A stretch of 8,733 bases of DNA from Candidatus Aenigmatarchaeota archaeon (GCA_016219455.1 JACRMZ010000086.1:1-8733); one strand, 5' to 3'; shown: positions 1-6,453, numbered from the stretch's first letter. Numbers and translations are program-made. Notes: a model not told the origin generated them from the sequence alone.

Positions 1-342
1 CTTGTCCATTGAGGCTTTGATGGAGTTTCTTGAGTTTAGGCTGACAATGGCTATTTTGAGACTGAGAGATTTGCACAATGAAAGGGCATCAATGGCATTG
101 GGCATCGGGACGGATTTCTGGACTCCTCGCATCTCGAATTTCTCCAGTATCTTGGATGCCTGGGGTTTTTTGCCGAATTTTTCCATCATCTTGAACGTTG
201 TTGAATGGTTCTTGAGATCATCTTCCCCAACACCGGATTTCCTGTAAAATTCCCGTATCTCCTTTATTGCTCCCTCCCAGTCAACAAAATCCGCCAGATT
301 CACTAGGGTCTTGTCAAAATCAAACAGAATCCCCTTTAACAT
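1..342 (-). CDS. HAD-superfamily hydrolase, N-terminal part (3' end outside window)
   Basis: Only the first 114 codons are in the window; the gene continues past the left edge. The start is the ATG whose complement is at 340-342, giving MLKGILFDFDKTLVN. This is the HAD motif I (DxDxT/V, here DFDKT at residues 8-12), which carries the nucleophilic and acid/base aspartates for phosphoryl transfer. A helical cap-like stretch follows (about residues 20-85). Then comes a hydrophobic strand ending in Ser, KIAIVSLNS near residues 98-106, which fits HAD motif II. The motif III lysine and motif IV acidic residues would lie outside the window. The architecture is that of a small cytosolic phosphatase of the phosphoglycolate-phosphatase type, but the substrate cannot be told. 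The gene is divergent from the unknown gene at 377 with 34 nt between them. The family call is fairly secure; the specific activity is open. Confidence 0.8.
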   Translation of the reverse strand, partial: MLKGILFDFDKTLVNLADFVDWEGAIKEIREFYRKSGVGEDDLKNHSTTFKMMEKFGKKPQASKILEKFEMRGVQKSVPMPNAIDALSLCKSLSLKIAIVSLNSRNSIKASMDK

Positions 343-376
343 ATGGATTTTTAACATTGGAAGCTAAAATCCCTTT
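343..376. promoter_or_regulatory. Divergent, probably leaderless promoter pair
   Basis: These 34 nt separate two divergent start codons. On the plus strand ATTTTTAA (347-354) is centred about 26 nt before the ATG at 377. On the minus strand ATTTTAG (complement of 364-370) is centred about 25 nt before the ATG at 342. Both distances fit an archaeal TATA box with transcription starting at or next to the start codon. No Shine-Dalgarno match is present on either side. The plus-strand element is the better of the two. The assignment rests on spacing and composition only. Confidence 0.45.
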
Positions 377-823
377 ATGATAAACGCCATCAAAGAGCTG
401 CAGAAAGAGCTCTTCCAGGAAAAAACGCGCCTGAACTCCCTGCTTTCCGAGGGCAAAGTCATCGAGCTTCATATGGAGCTGAACTATCTGGCGTCTTTGG
501 TTGGAAAGCGGCATTCAATGGGAATAAGCATAAACTTCCCCGAAAGGGACTTTATGGATGAGATCATTCGTGGAGAGAGGAACATCATCATCGTAACGCG
601 CCCTTTTCGGAATGCGTTTTTGGGAAATCTTTCTGCGATTCGGGAGAAGGCGGCATCATTCTTCCCCAATTCCTGCGTTAAGAATTTTGATAACGGAGAA
701 GGTTTCCACATTCTTTTTGAAGGTGGAAAAGTATCAATGTTTCCAGGCAGTGTCCACCTTTGGTGCAACGTAAAGAAAGCCGAGAGGTTCCTCGCATGGG
801 CAATGGAAAATGTCTACTGGTAG
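377..823 (+). CDS. Hypothetical protein, 148 aa
   Basis: I do not recognise this protein. It reads MINAIKELQKELFQEKTRLNS at the start. Residues 1-35 are charged and heptad-like, so probably helical or a short coiled coil. The rest is a mixed alpha/beta-looking domain with a strand-like segment (RNIIIVTRPF, about residues 68-77) and an aromatic-rich end (VHLWCNV, FLAWAMENVYW). No signal peptide or membrane segment is visible, so it is probably cytosolic. The start is supported by a TATA-like element about 26 nt upstream (leaderless). The antisense frame at 484-768 is also open but has no comparable start context, so this strand is preferred. The gene is convergent with aroB, with 12 nt between the stop codons. 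It could be lineage-specific; no function is proposed. Confidence 0.65.
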   Translation: MINAIKELQKELFQEKTRLNSLLSEGKVIELHMELNYLASLVGKRHSMGISINFPERDFMDEIIRGERNIIIVTRPFRNAFLGNLSAIREKAASFFPNSCVKNFDNGEGFHILFEGGKVSMFPGSVHLWCNVKKAERFLAWAMENVYW

Positions 824-835
824 TTAGCTGGCAAT

Positions 836-1894
836 TTATTTTTCTGAGATCTGCCCTTCCAAGAACTTTTCCAGTTCCTGGACAGACACCGGTTTCACCA
901 CAGCCTTCCCTATCGCCTTTGGTAGGGCCATCCTCAGTTCGCCGTTTATGATCTTTTTGTCCATTTCCAGCAGTTTTATTGCATCTTTGAGGATTTTGTC
1001 GTCAGATTCGATCCTCATTCCTATGGCAATTAGCATGCGCCTCTGGCGTTCTACATCCTCCTTTTTCATGAGCCCCTGTTTTTCTGCAAACATCGCCTCA
1101 TAATTCATTCCCATGGAAACAGCTTCGCCATGGGAGATTTCGTATCCGGAAGCGGCTTCTATTGCATGGCCGACGGTGTGGCCGTAGTTTAAAAGCAGCC
1201 GTGTGCTCCTGTCCTTTTCATCCTTCTCCACGATGCTCCCCTTTATTCTGCACGATTTCCAGAGGACTTTTTCCATGGCTTCCATCTTCTTTATTTTCTC
1301 AATATTTTCCTCGAGGTAGACGAGAAGCTCCTCATCGTTTATCATGGCGTGCTTGACAATCTCCATCAGTCCGTTCTTCACCTCCCTTTCAGGGAGGGAT
1401 CTGAGGAGGCTGGTGTCTATGAGGACGAACTTGGGTTGGTAAAAAACGCCTATCATGTTCTTGACGCCCATGTAGTTTATAGCTGTTTTGCCGCCGATGC
1501 ACGAGTCCGCCTGCGCAAGAAGCGTTGTGGGTATTGACGCCAAATTAACGCCGCGCTTGAATGTTGCTGCAGCAAACCCGGCAACGTCACCAACAGAACC
1601 CCCGCCAAGCGCTATGACATAATCATTGCGTTCATAATTGCCTTTGAAAAGAGCCTCGTATATGGACATCAGCGTCTCAAACGTTTTTGCGCCCTCGCCT
1701 GTGGGGACCTCGAAGTACTCGTTTTTCACATGGGATGCCTCAAGGCTTTCCCTTACGTTTGCGCCGTATCGTTCATAGATGGATTTGTTCGATATGATGA
1801 TGGCCTTTCCGCCCTTCACAAAGTTGCCAAGGTTCTCAAGCTCGCAGAACCAGACTCTGCAACCTTCACCAACATTGATAACGAACGATTTCAT
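836..1894 (-). CDS. aroB: 3-dehydroquinate synthase
   Basis: This enzyme is NAD- and metal-dependent. It converts DAHP to 3-dehydroquinate, the second step of the shikimate pathway, in the cytosol. The 352-residue length is normal for the family. The NAD-binding glycine-rich motif is GGGSVGDVAGFAAATFKRG (residues 97-115). It is followed by IPTTLLAQADSCIGGKTAIN (121-140) and a block from MIGVFYQPKFVLIDTSLL to LMEIVKH. By family alignment the metal ligands are E178 (MEIVKH), H239 (NYGHTVGH) and H255 (SHGEAVSMG), with H243 as an active-site histidine; all are present. This is the canonical AroB, not the unrelated archaeal DHQ synthase II. The gene follows the aroF/paralog operon on the same strand, but 74 nt separate it from the gene before, with a T run and a TATA-like element in that gap. 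It therefore probably has its own transcript. Confidence 0.97.
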   Translation of the reverse strand: MKSFVINVGEGCRVWFCELENLGNFVKGGKAIIISNKSIYERYGANVRESLEASHVKNEYFEVPTGEGAKTFETLMSIYEALFKGNYERNDYVIALGGGSVGDVAGFAAATFKRGVNLASIPTTLLAQADSCIGGKTAINYMGVKNMIGVFYQPKFVLIDTSLLRSLPEREVKNGLMEIVKHAMINDEELLVYLEENIEKIKKMEAMEKVLWKSCRIKGSIVEKDEKDRSTRLLLNYGHTVGHAIEAASGYEISHGEAVSMGMNYEAMFAEKQGLMKKEDVERQRRMLIAIGMRIESDDKILKDAIKLLEMDKKIINGELRMALPKAIGKAVVKPVSVQELEKFLEGQISEK

Positions 1895-1911
1895 ACCAAT
1901 CCTTTGGCAGA

Positions 1912-1925
1912 TGTTTTTTTATCCT
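1912..1925 (-). promoter_or_regulatory. TATA-like promoter element of aroB
   Basis: Read on the minus strand this is AGGATAAAAAAACA. The A/T core is centred about 25 nt before the aroB ATG at 1894, matching the expected TATA box position for a transcript starting at or very near the start codon. The leader has only a weak Shine-Dalgarno-like AAAGGAT a few bases before ATG. Together with the T run at 1950-1957 it suggests aroB is transcribed separately from the upstream genes. The call rests on position and composition. Confidence 0.45.
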
Positions 1926-1949
1926 AGACACACCGACCAAATACTTTAC

Positions 1950-1957
1950 AAAAAAAA
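1950..1957 (-). terminator. T-run terminator candidate after the second paralog
   Basis: On the minus strand there is an uninterrupted run of eight T residues, starting 11 nt after the stop codon at 1969-1971. No stable hairpin precedes it. Archaeal intrinsic termination typically uses such T runs without a hairpin. It would end the transketolase-aroF-paralog transcript before the aroB promoter. Read-through into aroB cannot be excluded. Confidence 0.45.
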
Positions 1958-1968
1958 GTAATGCGCTT

Positions 1969-2448
1969 TCATTTGTATGCGTGCATGTTTGTGCGTATCT
2001 GGCGCATTATTGGTGATACTTCGATGCTTGCGGGTTCAATTGTGAACATCATCTCAGAAACGCCGTAGTACCCCCCTACTTTTGAAAGCCACACGACATC
2101 ATCTTCAGAGTAACCTGATGTTATATTGGAGACTTCGGACCAGAAGGAAAAGTAGTCTTTCGTGCCTTCTTTGGAACCGGAGTGGACATCCCCAACCCTA
2201 TAATCGGCATCCATATCGCCGTGGACGAACTTTTCGGCAGTCTCCCAGTCAGCAACAACATTTTTAAGGTACGAGAATGCTATTGCGTCTTTCTGTTCGA
2301 TGATCAGTGAATCGCGCTGCTCAAGCCACATTCCCCTGAACGCATCGGCACGCTCATTGTCGTTTTGTGTAGCGCCCTGTTTGGTCACAACGCTATCATC
2401 AGAGTGGAGCTTTGCCATGTCCTTTAGTTTGTCCCGTATCTTTCCCAT
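1969..2448 (-). CDS. Unknown protein, second of a tandem paralogous pair (159 aa)
   Basis: I do not recognise the family. It is a clear paralog of the gene directly upstream (2459-2905). By eye I count about 60 identities over roughly 120 aligned residues. The shared core is AI...YLK....D.ETAEKFV.G..DADY.VG.VHSG, then DY.SFW..VS.IT..YS.DD..WLS, ending IRTNM..Y. The N-terminal D-K/R-L/F-K-D pattern also aligns residue for residue from Met1. A polar, poorly conserved linker (about residues 11-36) precedes the core. There is no cysteine, signal peptide or membrane segment, so a soluble, mostly helical protein is likely. Relative to its sister it carries a small insertion (GGYYGVSEM). The start lies 10 nt after the upstream stop; a weak AGGA lies about 14 nt upstream. 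It is the last gene before a T run. Confidence 0.85.
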   Translation of the reverse strand: MGKIRDKLKDMAKLHSDDSVVTKQGATQNDNERADAFRGMWLEQRDSLIIEQKDAIAFSYLKNVVADWETAEKFVHGDMDADYRVGDVHSGSKEGTKDYFSFWSEVSNITSGYSEDDVVWLSKVGGYYGVSEMMFTIEPASIEVSPIMRQIRTNMHAYK

Positions 2449-2458
2449 ATGCGCAGCA

Positions 2459-2905
2459 CTATTTCCTGTAAGTCTTCATGTTCGTCCGTATTGTAGAGAT
2501 AACCGGCGAATCTTCCAACCCTTCAGGGTCTATCTTGTCTATCATTTCAGCGGCGTTGCCGTTTTCAGACAGCCATTTTATGTCATCATTTGAGTATGCT
2601 CCGGTTATCTTGGAAACATCTTCCCAGAACGAGTGATAGTCATTTTTTGCCTCCGTGATGCCTGAGTGGACCATGCCAACCGCATAGTCGGCGTCTGCGC
2701 TTCCGCTCACAAACTTTTCCGCAGTCTCCTCATCAACGATTATGTGTTTTAGGTATGCGATTCCTATGGCGCTTTTTACGTCTTTGGTAAATGTTCCACT
2801 CTGCTCTTCCCACAAATCAGCGAAGTATTTTTCCATCACATCGCCGCCTTTTTCATCGTTGGGCTCCAGCTTCCTGTCTTTGAACCTGTCGTATGGGTTT
2901 TTCAT
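2459..2905 (-). CDS. Unknown protein, first of a tandem paralogous pair (148 aa)
   Basis: This is the paralog of 1969-2448 and has no function I recognise. The start chosen is the ATG at 2905 (MKNPYDRFKD), not the in-frame ATG at 2929. It overlaps the aroF stop as ATGA and has GAGGT six nt upstream. From this Met the N-terminus also aligns position by position with the sister protein (M-x4-D-R/K-F/L-K-D). Conserved core motifs are ETAEKFV, DADYAVGMVHSG, DYHSFW, YSNDDIKWLSENG and a C-terminal IRTNMKTY. The protein is acidic, rich in Trp/Tyr/Phe, has no Cys, and lacks a signal peptide or membrane helix, so it is probably cytosolic. Coupling to aroF implies co-production with DAHP synthase, which could mean an accessory or regulatory role. 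That last point is inference from position only. Confidence 0.87.
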   Translation of the reverse strand: MKNPYDRFKDRKLEPNDEKGGDVMEKYFADLWEEQSGTFTKDVKSAIGIAYLKHIIVDEETAEKFVSGSADADYAVGMVHSGITEAKNDYHSFWEDVSKITGAYSNDDIKWLSENGNAAEMIDKIDPEGLEDSPVISTIRTNMKTYRK

Positions 2906-3675
2906 CCTTTTACCTCTTTCATCAGCCATGCGAAGTCCTGGGGAGTCAACGCCTGCTCTTTGTCTGAAAGGGCGTTTTCCGGGTCGTTGTGGACCTCGAT
3001 CATCAGCCCGTCAGCTCCTGCGGCAAGCGCCGCCTTTGAAAGCGGTATTATAATATCCTTCCTTCCGGCAGCGTGGCTGGGGTCGCCAATGACTGGAAGC
3101 TTTGTGAGTGTTTTTGCCACAGCTATCGCGCTCACGTCAAACGTGTTGCGCGTGTATTTTTCAAAAGTCCGTATGCCGCGTTCGCAGAGGATGACATTGC
3201 AGTTGCCTTCCTTTAGGATATACTCAGCCGAGAGAAGCCATTCTTCTATTGTTGCCGATAACCCGCGCTTTAGCAGTATTGCACTGTCAGATTTTCCCGC
3301 TTCTTTTAGGAGTGAAAAGTTCTGCATGTTGCGGGCGCCAATCTGAAGAACGTCGGCGCATTCTGACACAAGCTTCACATCGCGGGTGTCCATGACTTCA
3401 GTCACGATTGGGAGCCCCGTTTTTTCCCTCACATCCGCAAGGATCTTTAGCCCCGCCTTCCCAAGGCCCTGGAACGAGTACGGTGAGGTTCTTGGCTTGA
3501 AAACGCCGCCGCGAAAAGCGCTTGCCCCCGACTTTTTGACCTCCTTTGCTATTATCATTGCCTGTTCTCTGCTCTCTATTGAGCATGGCCCGGCTATGAA
3601 TATTTTTTCCTTGCCTAGATATTTCCCGCCTATTTTCACTTTCCCTTTCCAGTTATGTACAAGATGAAAGTCCAT
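2902..3675 (-). CDS. aroF: 3-deoxy-7-phosphoheptulonate (DAHP) synthase, type I-beta
   Basis: The enzyme condenses phosphoenolpyruvate with erythrose 4-phosphate to give DAHP, the first committed step toward chorismate. Family signatures run through its 257 residues: IAGPCSIES (27-35), FRGGVFKPRTSPYSFQGLG (54-72), LQIGARNMQNF (110-120), LLKRGLSATIEEW (134-146), ILCERGIRTFE (162-172), DPSHAAGR (198-205) and LMIEVHNDPENALSD (224-238). Expected metal ligands C31, H201, E227 and D238 are all present. The KPRTSPYSFQG segment marks DAHP rather than KDO-8-phosphate synthase. The protein is the bare TIM-barrel core, with no N-terminal ferredoxin-like regulatory domain and no fused chorismate mutase. 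The ATG lies 1 nt after the stop of the transketolase C-terminal gene (TGAtATG), and the stop overlaps the next start as ATGA. This places it in a tightly coupled operon. Confidence 0.97.
   Translation of the reverse strand: MDFHLVHNWKGKVKIGGKYLGKEKIFIAGPCSIESREQAMIIAKEVKKSGASAFRGGVFKPRTSPYSFQGLGKAGLKILADVREKTGLPIVTEVMDTRDVKLVSECADVLQIGARNMQNFSLLKEAGKSDSAILLKRGLSATIEEWLLSAEYILKEGNCNVILCERGIRTFEKYTRNTFDVSAIAVAKTLTKLPVIGDPSHAAGRKDIIIPLSKAALAAGADGLMIEVHNDPENALSDKEQALTPQDFAWLMKEVKG
2912..2916 (-). promoter_or_regulatory. Shine-Dalgarno site deciding the paralog start
   Basis: GAGGT on the minus strand lies six nt before the ATG at 2905. It sits inside the end of aroF, together with the ATGA stop/start overlap. 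It favours the 2905 start over the in-frame ATG at 2929. That alternative has only a weaker AGGA upstream and would overlap aroF by 28 nt. Confidence 0.6.
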
Positions 3676-3676
3676 A

Positions 3677-4624
3677 TCATCGCCCCAGCCAGAATTTCCT
3701 TTTCGTGTCTTTCCTCCCCAACGCCCTTTTTGACGCGTTTGCTATATGTTTTCCTGTGAGGCCAAAGTGCTCGTAGAGTTCCTCCAGCGACCCGGAAGTC
3801 CCGAACTCGTCTTTTATCCCCACCATTTCAACGGGGCAAGGGGATTTTTTAGCGAGGCACTCGGCGATGGCCGATCCCAGCCCGCCTATTACGCTATGCT
3901 CTTCGGCTGTGACTATGGCACCTGTTTTTGCCGCCCTTTCAACGGTCTTCTCGTCTAGAGGCTTTATTGTGTGAAAGTCGATGACGCCAGCATCGACACC
4001 GTCTTTTTTCAGCATCCTTCTTGCTTCAATCGCCTTTGGCACCATGAGTCCGCATGCAAAAATAGAGACGTCTTTGCCATCTTCTATTATGTTGGGTTTT
4101 CCTATTGCAAAGTCTTCCGTTGAATATATCGATTCCGTTTCCCCGCGGGCAAGCCGTGCGTAGACAGGGCCCTTTGATTCGCTTGCCCGTTCCGTGAGTA
4201 TTGACGTTTGCCTCGGGTCTGATGGAGCCAAAACAGAGAAGTTAGGAAGCGCCCTGAATAATGCGATGTCCTCGAGTGCCTGGTGCGAACTCCCGTCGCC
4301 AAAATCCGTCAGGCCGGCGTGTGTGGCGAATATCTTGACATTCAGGTTGGCGCGGGAAATAGTGTTCCTTATCTGCTCCCATCCACGGGACGCGAAAATT
4401 GCGTAAGTCGATGCTACTGGTATCTTTCCGGCAATAGCCAGCCCGGCAGCCATTGAAAACTCGTCCTGCTCGGCGATGCCTACGTTGAAAAAACGCTCCG
4501 GATAAGACGAGGCGAAATAAGATGTCCGTGTGGAATTGCTGAGGTCTGCGTTTATGACAACCAGTTTCTCGTTCTTCCCGGATTCCATGAGCGCCTTACC
4601 GAATGAGTCAGTCATCGTTGCCAT
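3677..4624 (-). CDS. Transketolase, C-terminal (pyrimidine-binding) subunit
   Basis: This is the second subunit of a split, thiamine-diphosphate-dependent transketolase, moving two-carbon units between sugar phosphates. With aroF next in the operon, its likely pathway role is to supply erythrose 4-phosphate. In its 315 residues, ERFFNVGIAEQDEFSMAAGLA (about 43-63) holds the catalytic glutamate E52, which pairs with the ThDP aminopyrimidine. THAGLTDFGDGSSHQALEDIALFRALPN (101-128) is the typical pyrimidine-domain block. The region from about residue 185 onward (FACGLMVPKAIEA, VIDFHTIKPLD, VTAEEHSVIGGLGSAIAE) is the C-terminal domain. The length fits the archaeal or DXS-like C-terminal subunit. 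The first ATG is supported by GGAGG six nt upstream; a second Met at residue 4 is less well spaced. Start and upstream stop are 1 nt apart (TGAaATG), so the two subunits are coupled. Confidence 0.96.
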   Translation of the reverse strand: MATMTDSFGKALMESGKNEKLVVINADLSNSTRTSYFASSYPERFFNVGIAEQDEFSMAAGLAIAGKIPVASTYAIFASRGWEQIRNTISRANLNVKIFATHAGLTDFGDGSSHQALEDIALFRALPNFSVLAPSDPRQTSILTERASESKGPVYARLARGETESIYSTEDFAIGKPNIIEDGKDVSIFACGLMVPKAIEARRMLKKDGVDAGVIDFHTIKPLDEKTVERAAKTGAIVTAEEHSVIGGLGSAIAECLAKKSPCPVEMVGIKDEFGTSGSLEELYEHFGLTGKHIANASKRALGRKDTKRKFWLGR

Positions 4625-4625
4625 T

Positions 4626-5408
4626 TCATGCCTCCAGTTCCTTTATTGCCCCATCAAAGTCGGCTGAGCTCATTGTGCCGTAATAGTACCTTGGATTTTC
4701 CTCTATGAATGACACGCCTTTACCCCTAATAGTATTGGCTATTATCACTTTTGGCTTTTCGCTCTCAACGGAAAGCGCCCTTTCGAGTGAGGAAAAATCG
4801 TTGCCGTCTGCTATAATGACTTCCCATCCGAATGCCCGGAACTTCTCTGCAAGGTCGTTTTTCTGTTTTATCTCTTCTGTTGGGCCATCTGACTGGACGC
4901 CATTCCTGTCTATAATTGCCGTGACGTTTGAAAGCGAATATTTCGATGCTGTCGCGGCGCTTTCCCATATCTGGCCTTCGTCGCATTCCCCGTCGCCAAG
5001 AAGGACATAGACGTGCCCGCCATCTTTGTCAAGGCGCTTTGCAAGCGCAAGGCCGTTGGCGACGCTTATCCCTTGGCCGAGTGAACCCGTCGGGACTTCT
5101 ATTCCCTCGCCAAACAACGGATGCTCTTCCAGTCCGCCGATTCTCTTGTATGTTGACAGGCGGCCTTTTGGCATAATTCCGCGCTCGGATAAAACGACGT
5201 AAAGGAGCGGGGCCGCGTGCCCTTTTGAAAGTATGAACTTGTCGTCGTGGTTCATCTTGGAGAAGTAAAGGGATACGAGTATCTCTACGCATGAAAGGCA
5301 GCTGGAAAGATGGCCCGAATTCCCCGAGCGGCAGAGTTTCACAAGCTCCAGGCGCACTTTCTTCGCTATGCCCCCAAGCTGAATCGCTTCAAACGCGTAG
5401 TTTTGCAT
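4626..5408 (-). CDS. Transketolase, N-terminal (diphosphate-binding) subunit
   Basis: This is the partner of the gene at 3677-4624; both are needed for one active site at the subunit interface. In its 260 residues, SGNSGHLSS (28-36) and LSKGHAAPLLY (60-70) hold the substrate- and cofactor-contacting histidines H33 and H64. PTGSLGQGISVANG (106-119) follows. The ThDP/metal motif runs from GDGECDEGQIWE (138-149) to IIDRNGVQSDG (165-175), with N169 as the expected metal ligand. IIANTIRGKGVSFIEE near residue 225 matches the usual end block of transketolase N-halves. The length is normal for archaeal split subunits. It is the first gene of the tight minus-strand operon. A TATA-like ATTTAAAT lies about 40 nt upstream of the ATG, implying a leader of roughly 15 nt with only a poor Shine-Dalgarno candidate. 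Confidence 0.96.
   Translation of the reverse strand: MQNYAFEAIQLGGIAKKVRLELVKLCRSGNSGHLSSCLSCVEILVSLYFSKMNHDDKFILSKGHAAPLLYVVLSERGIMPKGRLSTYKRIGGLEEHPLFGEGIEVPTGSLGQGISVANGLALAKRLDKDGGHVYVLLGDGECDEGQIWESAATASKYSLSNVTAIIDRNGVQSDGPTEEIKQKNDLAEKFRAFGWEVIIADGNDFSSLERALSVESEKPKVIIANTIRGKGVSFIEENPRYYYGTMSSADFDGAIKELEA
4631..4635 (-). promoter_or_regulatory. Strong Shine-Dalgarno site for transketolase C-terminal subunit
   Basis: GGAGG on the minus strand lies six nt before the ATG at 4624 and inside the 3' end of the N-terminal subunit gene. It fixes the first methionine as the start. It fits independent, efficient initiation on a polycistronic message. Confidence 0.7.
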
Positions 5409-5444
5409 ATATCAATCGACCGCCGGATTTACCTTGCTGTTTCC

Positions 5445-5452
5445 ATTTAAAT
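5445..5452. promoter_or_regulatory. Palindromic TATA-like element between divergent operons
   Basis: ATTTAAAT is a perfect palindrome in the 67-nt gap between the transketolase operon (minus, ATG at 5408) and the prenyl synthase (plus, ATG at 5476). It is centred about 27 nt before the plus-strand ATG, the leaderless distance. It is about 40 nt before the minus-strand ATG, giving a leader of about 15 nt. The purine-rich GAAAAGAG next to it on the minus strand looks like a BRE for the minus direction. The plus-side flank (GTTTCC) is poorer. Whether one element serves both directions is inferred. Confidence 0.5.
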
Positions 5453-5475
5453 CTCTTTTCAGCACTAAGCTAAGT

Positions 5476-6453
5476 ATGTCTGTCCAGGATATGGATATCG
5501 AAGACGTTGGGAAGTCCATAGACGTAAAATGGGACGTTGTGAAACCCATAGTAGAGAGGCTTCTCATAAGCGACGAGATTTCAGGCAAGCTCATAAAATA
5601 CCAGATAAACACCGGTGGCCGGAGGGTGAGGCCGTTTTTCACCATACTTTTCTGCAACGCTTTTGGAGGCAAAGAAGAAGACGCGCTCTACCCGGCAGCG
5701 GCATCAGAACTGATACATAACGCGTCGCTTGTGGTTGATGACGTCATAGACGACCAGGAAACCAGGAGGGATTTGCTTTCAATGCCGAAGAAATTCGGGA
5801 CAAACATAGCATGGTGCGCTTCTGTCGATTACTGCGCCTCAGCGCTTGCTGCCCTGCGCTCCGGGAAACGGCCGGAGGAAATGGCGACTCTTTTCATCAA
5901 GACGCTCAAGGACATGGCTGACGGGCAAACGAAGGACGTCTATTATAATATGCTCATGGAAAAATCATGCAACCCGATAACAGAAAGCGAGTACATAGAC
6001 AACATCTTTGACAGGACAGGATCACTGTTCGTCTTCTCATGCATGGTTGGCCATCTAAGCTCGGGGAATATGAACAATCTAGAGAAGACCGAGTCGTTCG
6101 GGACGAACTACGGGATAGCGTTTCAGATAGCCAACGATATCAAGGACGCGTTTGGCCATTCATCAAACACCCCTGGAAAGGACATGATACAGGGAAAGAT
6201 CAATAATATAGTTTACCTCACTGCCATGAGGGACCTTTCTGTAGCAAAGCGTGCGCAATTCATACAGGCGATAAAGAGCAACGGCAGCGATATCTCCCCC
6301 GTGTTTGAGATGGTTTCTCAGACAGGCGCCAAGGAAACGGCTGGAAAGCTCCTTTACAAGTACGCGAGGGAAGCCGAACGCAACGCCCCGCAGGGCCCCG
6401 AGGGAAGAATAATAAGAGCCACCATTGACTATTTTTTCGAGCCTTTCTACTAG
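5476..6453 (+). CDS. Trans-isoprenyl diphosphate synthase (GGPP/polyprenyl synthase family), divergent
   Basis: The family adds isopentenyl diphosphate to allylic diphosphates; in archaea the products feed membrane ether lipids. The product is 325 residues from the ATG at 5476. That start is preferred over 5434 because the TATA-like element at 5445-5452 would lie inside the longer reading frame. Visible motifs are TGGRRVRP (46-53, the GGKRxRP variant), ELIHNASLVVDDVIDDQETRR (78-98) with the first aspartate-rich motif DDVID at 88-92, MADGQTKDV (147-155), DRTGSLF (179-185) and GIAFQIANDIKD (213-224). The second motif is NDIKD rather than DDxxD, and the usual K(T)LP after GKD is replaced (GKDMIQGKINNIVYL). 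A small Ala five residues before the first motif, where FPP synthases carry an aromatic residue, suggests C20 or longer. Family membership is secure; product and full activity are not. Confidence 0.92.
   Translation: MSVQDMDIEDVGKSIDVKWDVVKPIVERLLISDEISGKLIKYQINTGGRRVRPFFTILFCNAFGGKEEDALYPAAASELIHNASLVVDDVIDDQETRRDLLSMPKKFGTNIAWCASVDYCASALAALRSGKRPEEMATLFIKTLKDMADGQTKDVYYNMLMEKSCNPITESEYIDNIFDRTGSLFVFSCMVGHLSSGNMNNLEKTESFGTNYGIAFQIANDIKDAFGHSSNTPGKDMIQGKINNIVYLTAMRDLSVAKRAQFIQAIKSNGSDISPVFEMVSQTGAKETAGKLLYKYAREAERNAPQGPEGRIIRATIDYFFEPFY

Noticed and set aside
484..768. 94-codon open frame on the minus strand opposite the 377-823 gene
   Set aside because: No promoter or ribosome site fits it. 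The plus-strand frame is longer, starts at a leaderless distance from a TATA-like box and ends cleanly next to aroB.
2905..2929. Longer start at 2929 for the first paralog (MADERGKRMKNP)
   Set aside because: It would overlap aroF by 28 nt and has only a weak AGGA. The 2905 start has GAGGT, an ATGA overlap and exact N-terminal alignment with the sister protein.
5029..5292. 87-codon minus-strand frame inside the transketolase N-terminal gene
   Set aside because: Arg/Pro-rich shadow of a strongly conserved gene in another frame; no independent start signal.
5434..5475. Longer start at 5434 for the prenyl synthase
   Set aside because: The extra 14 residues would be encoded across the TATA-like element, and they do not resemble the family N-terminus.
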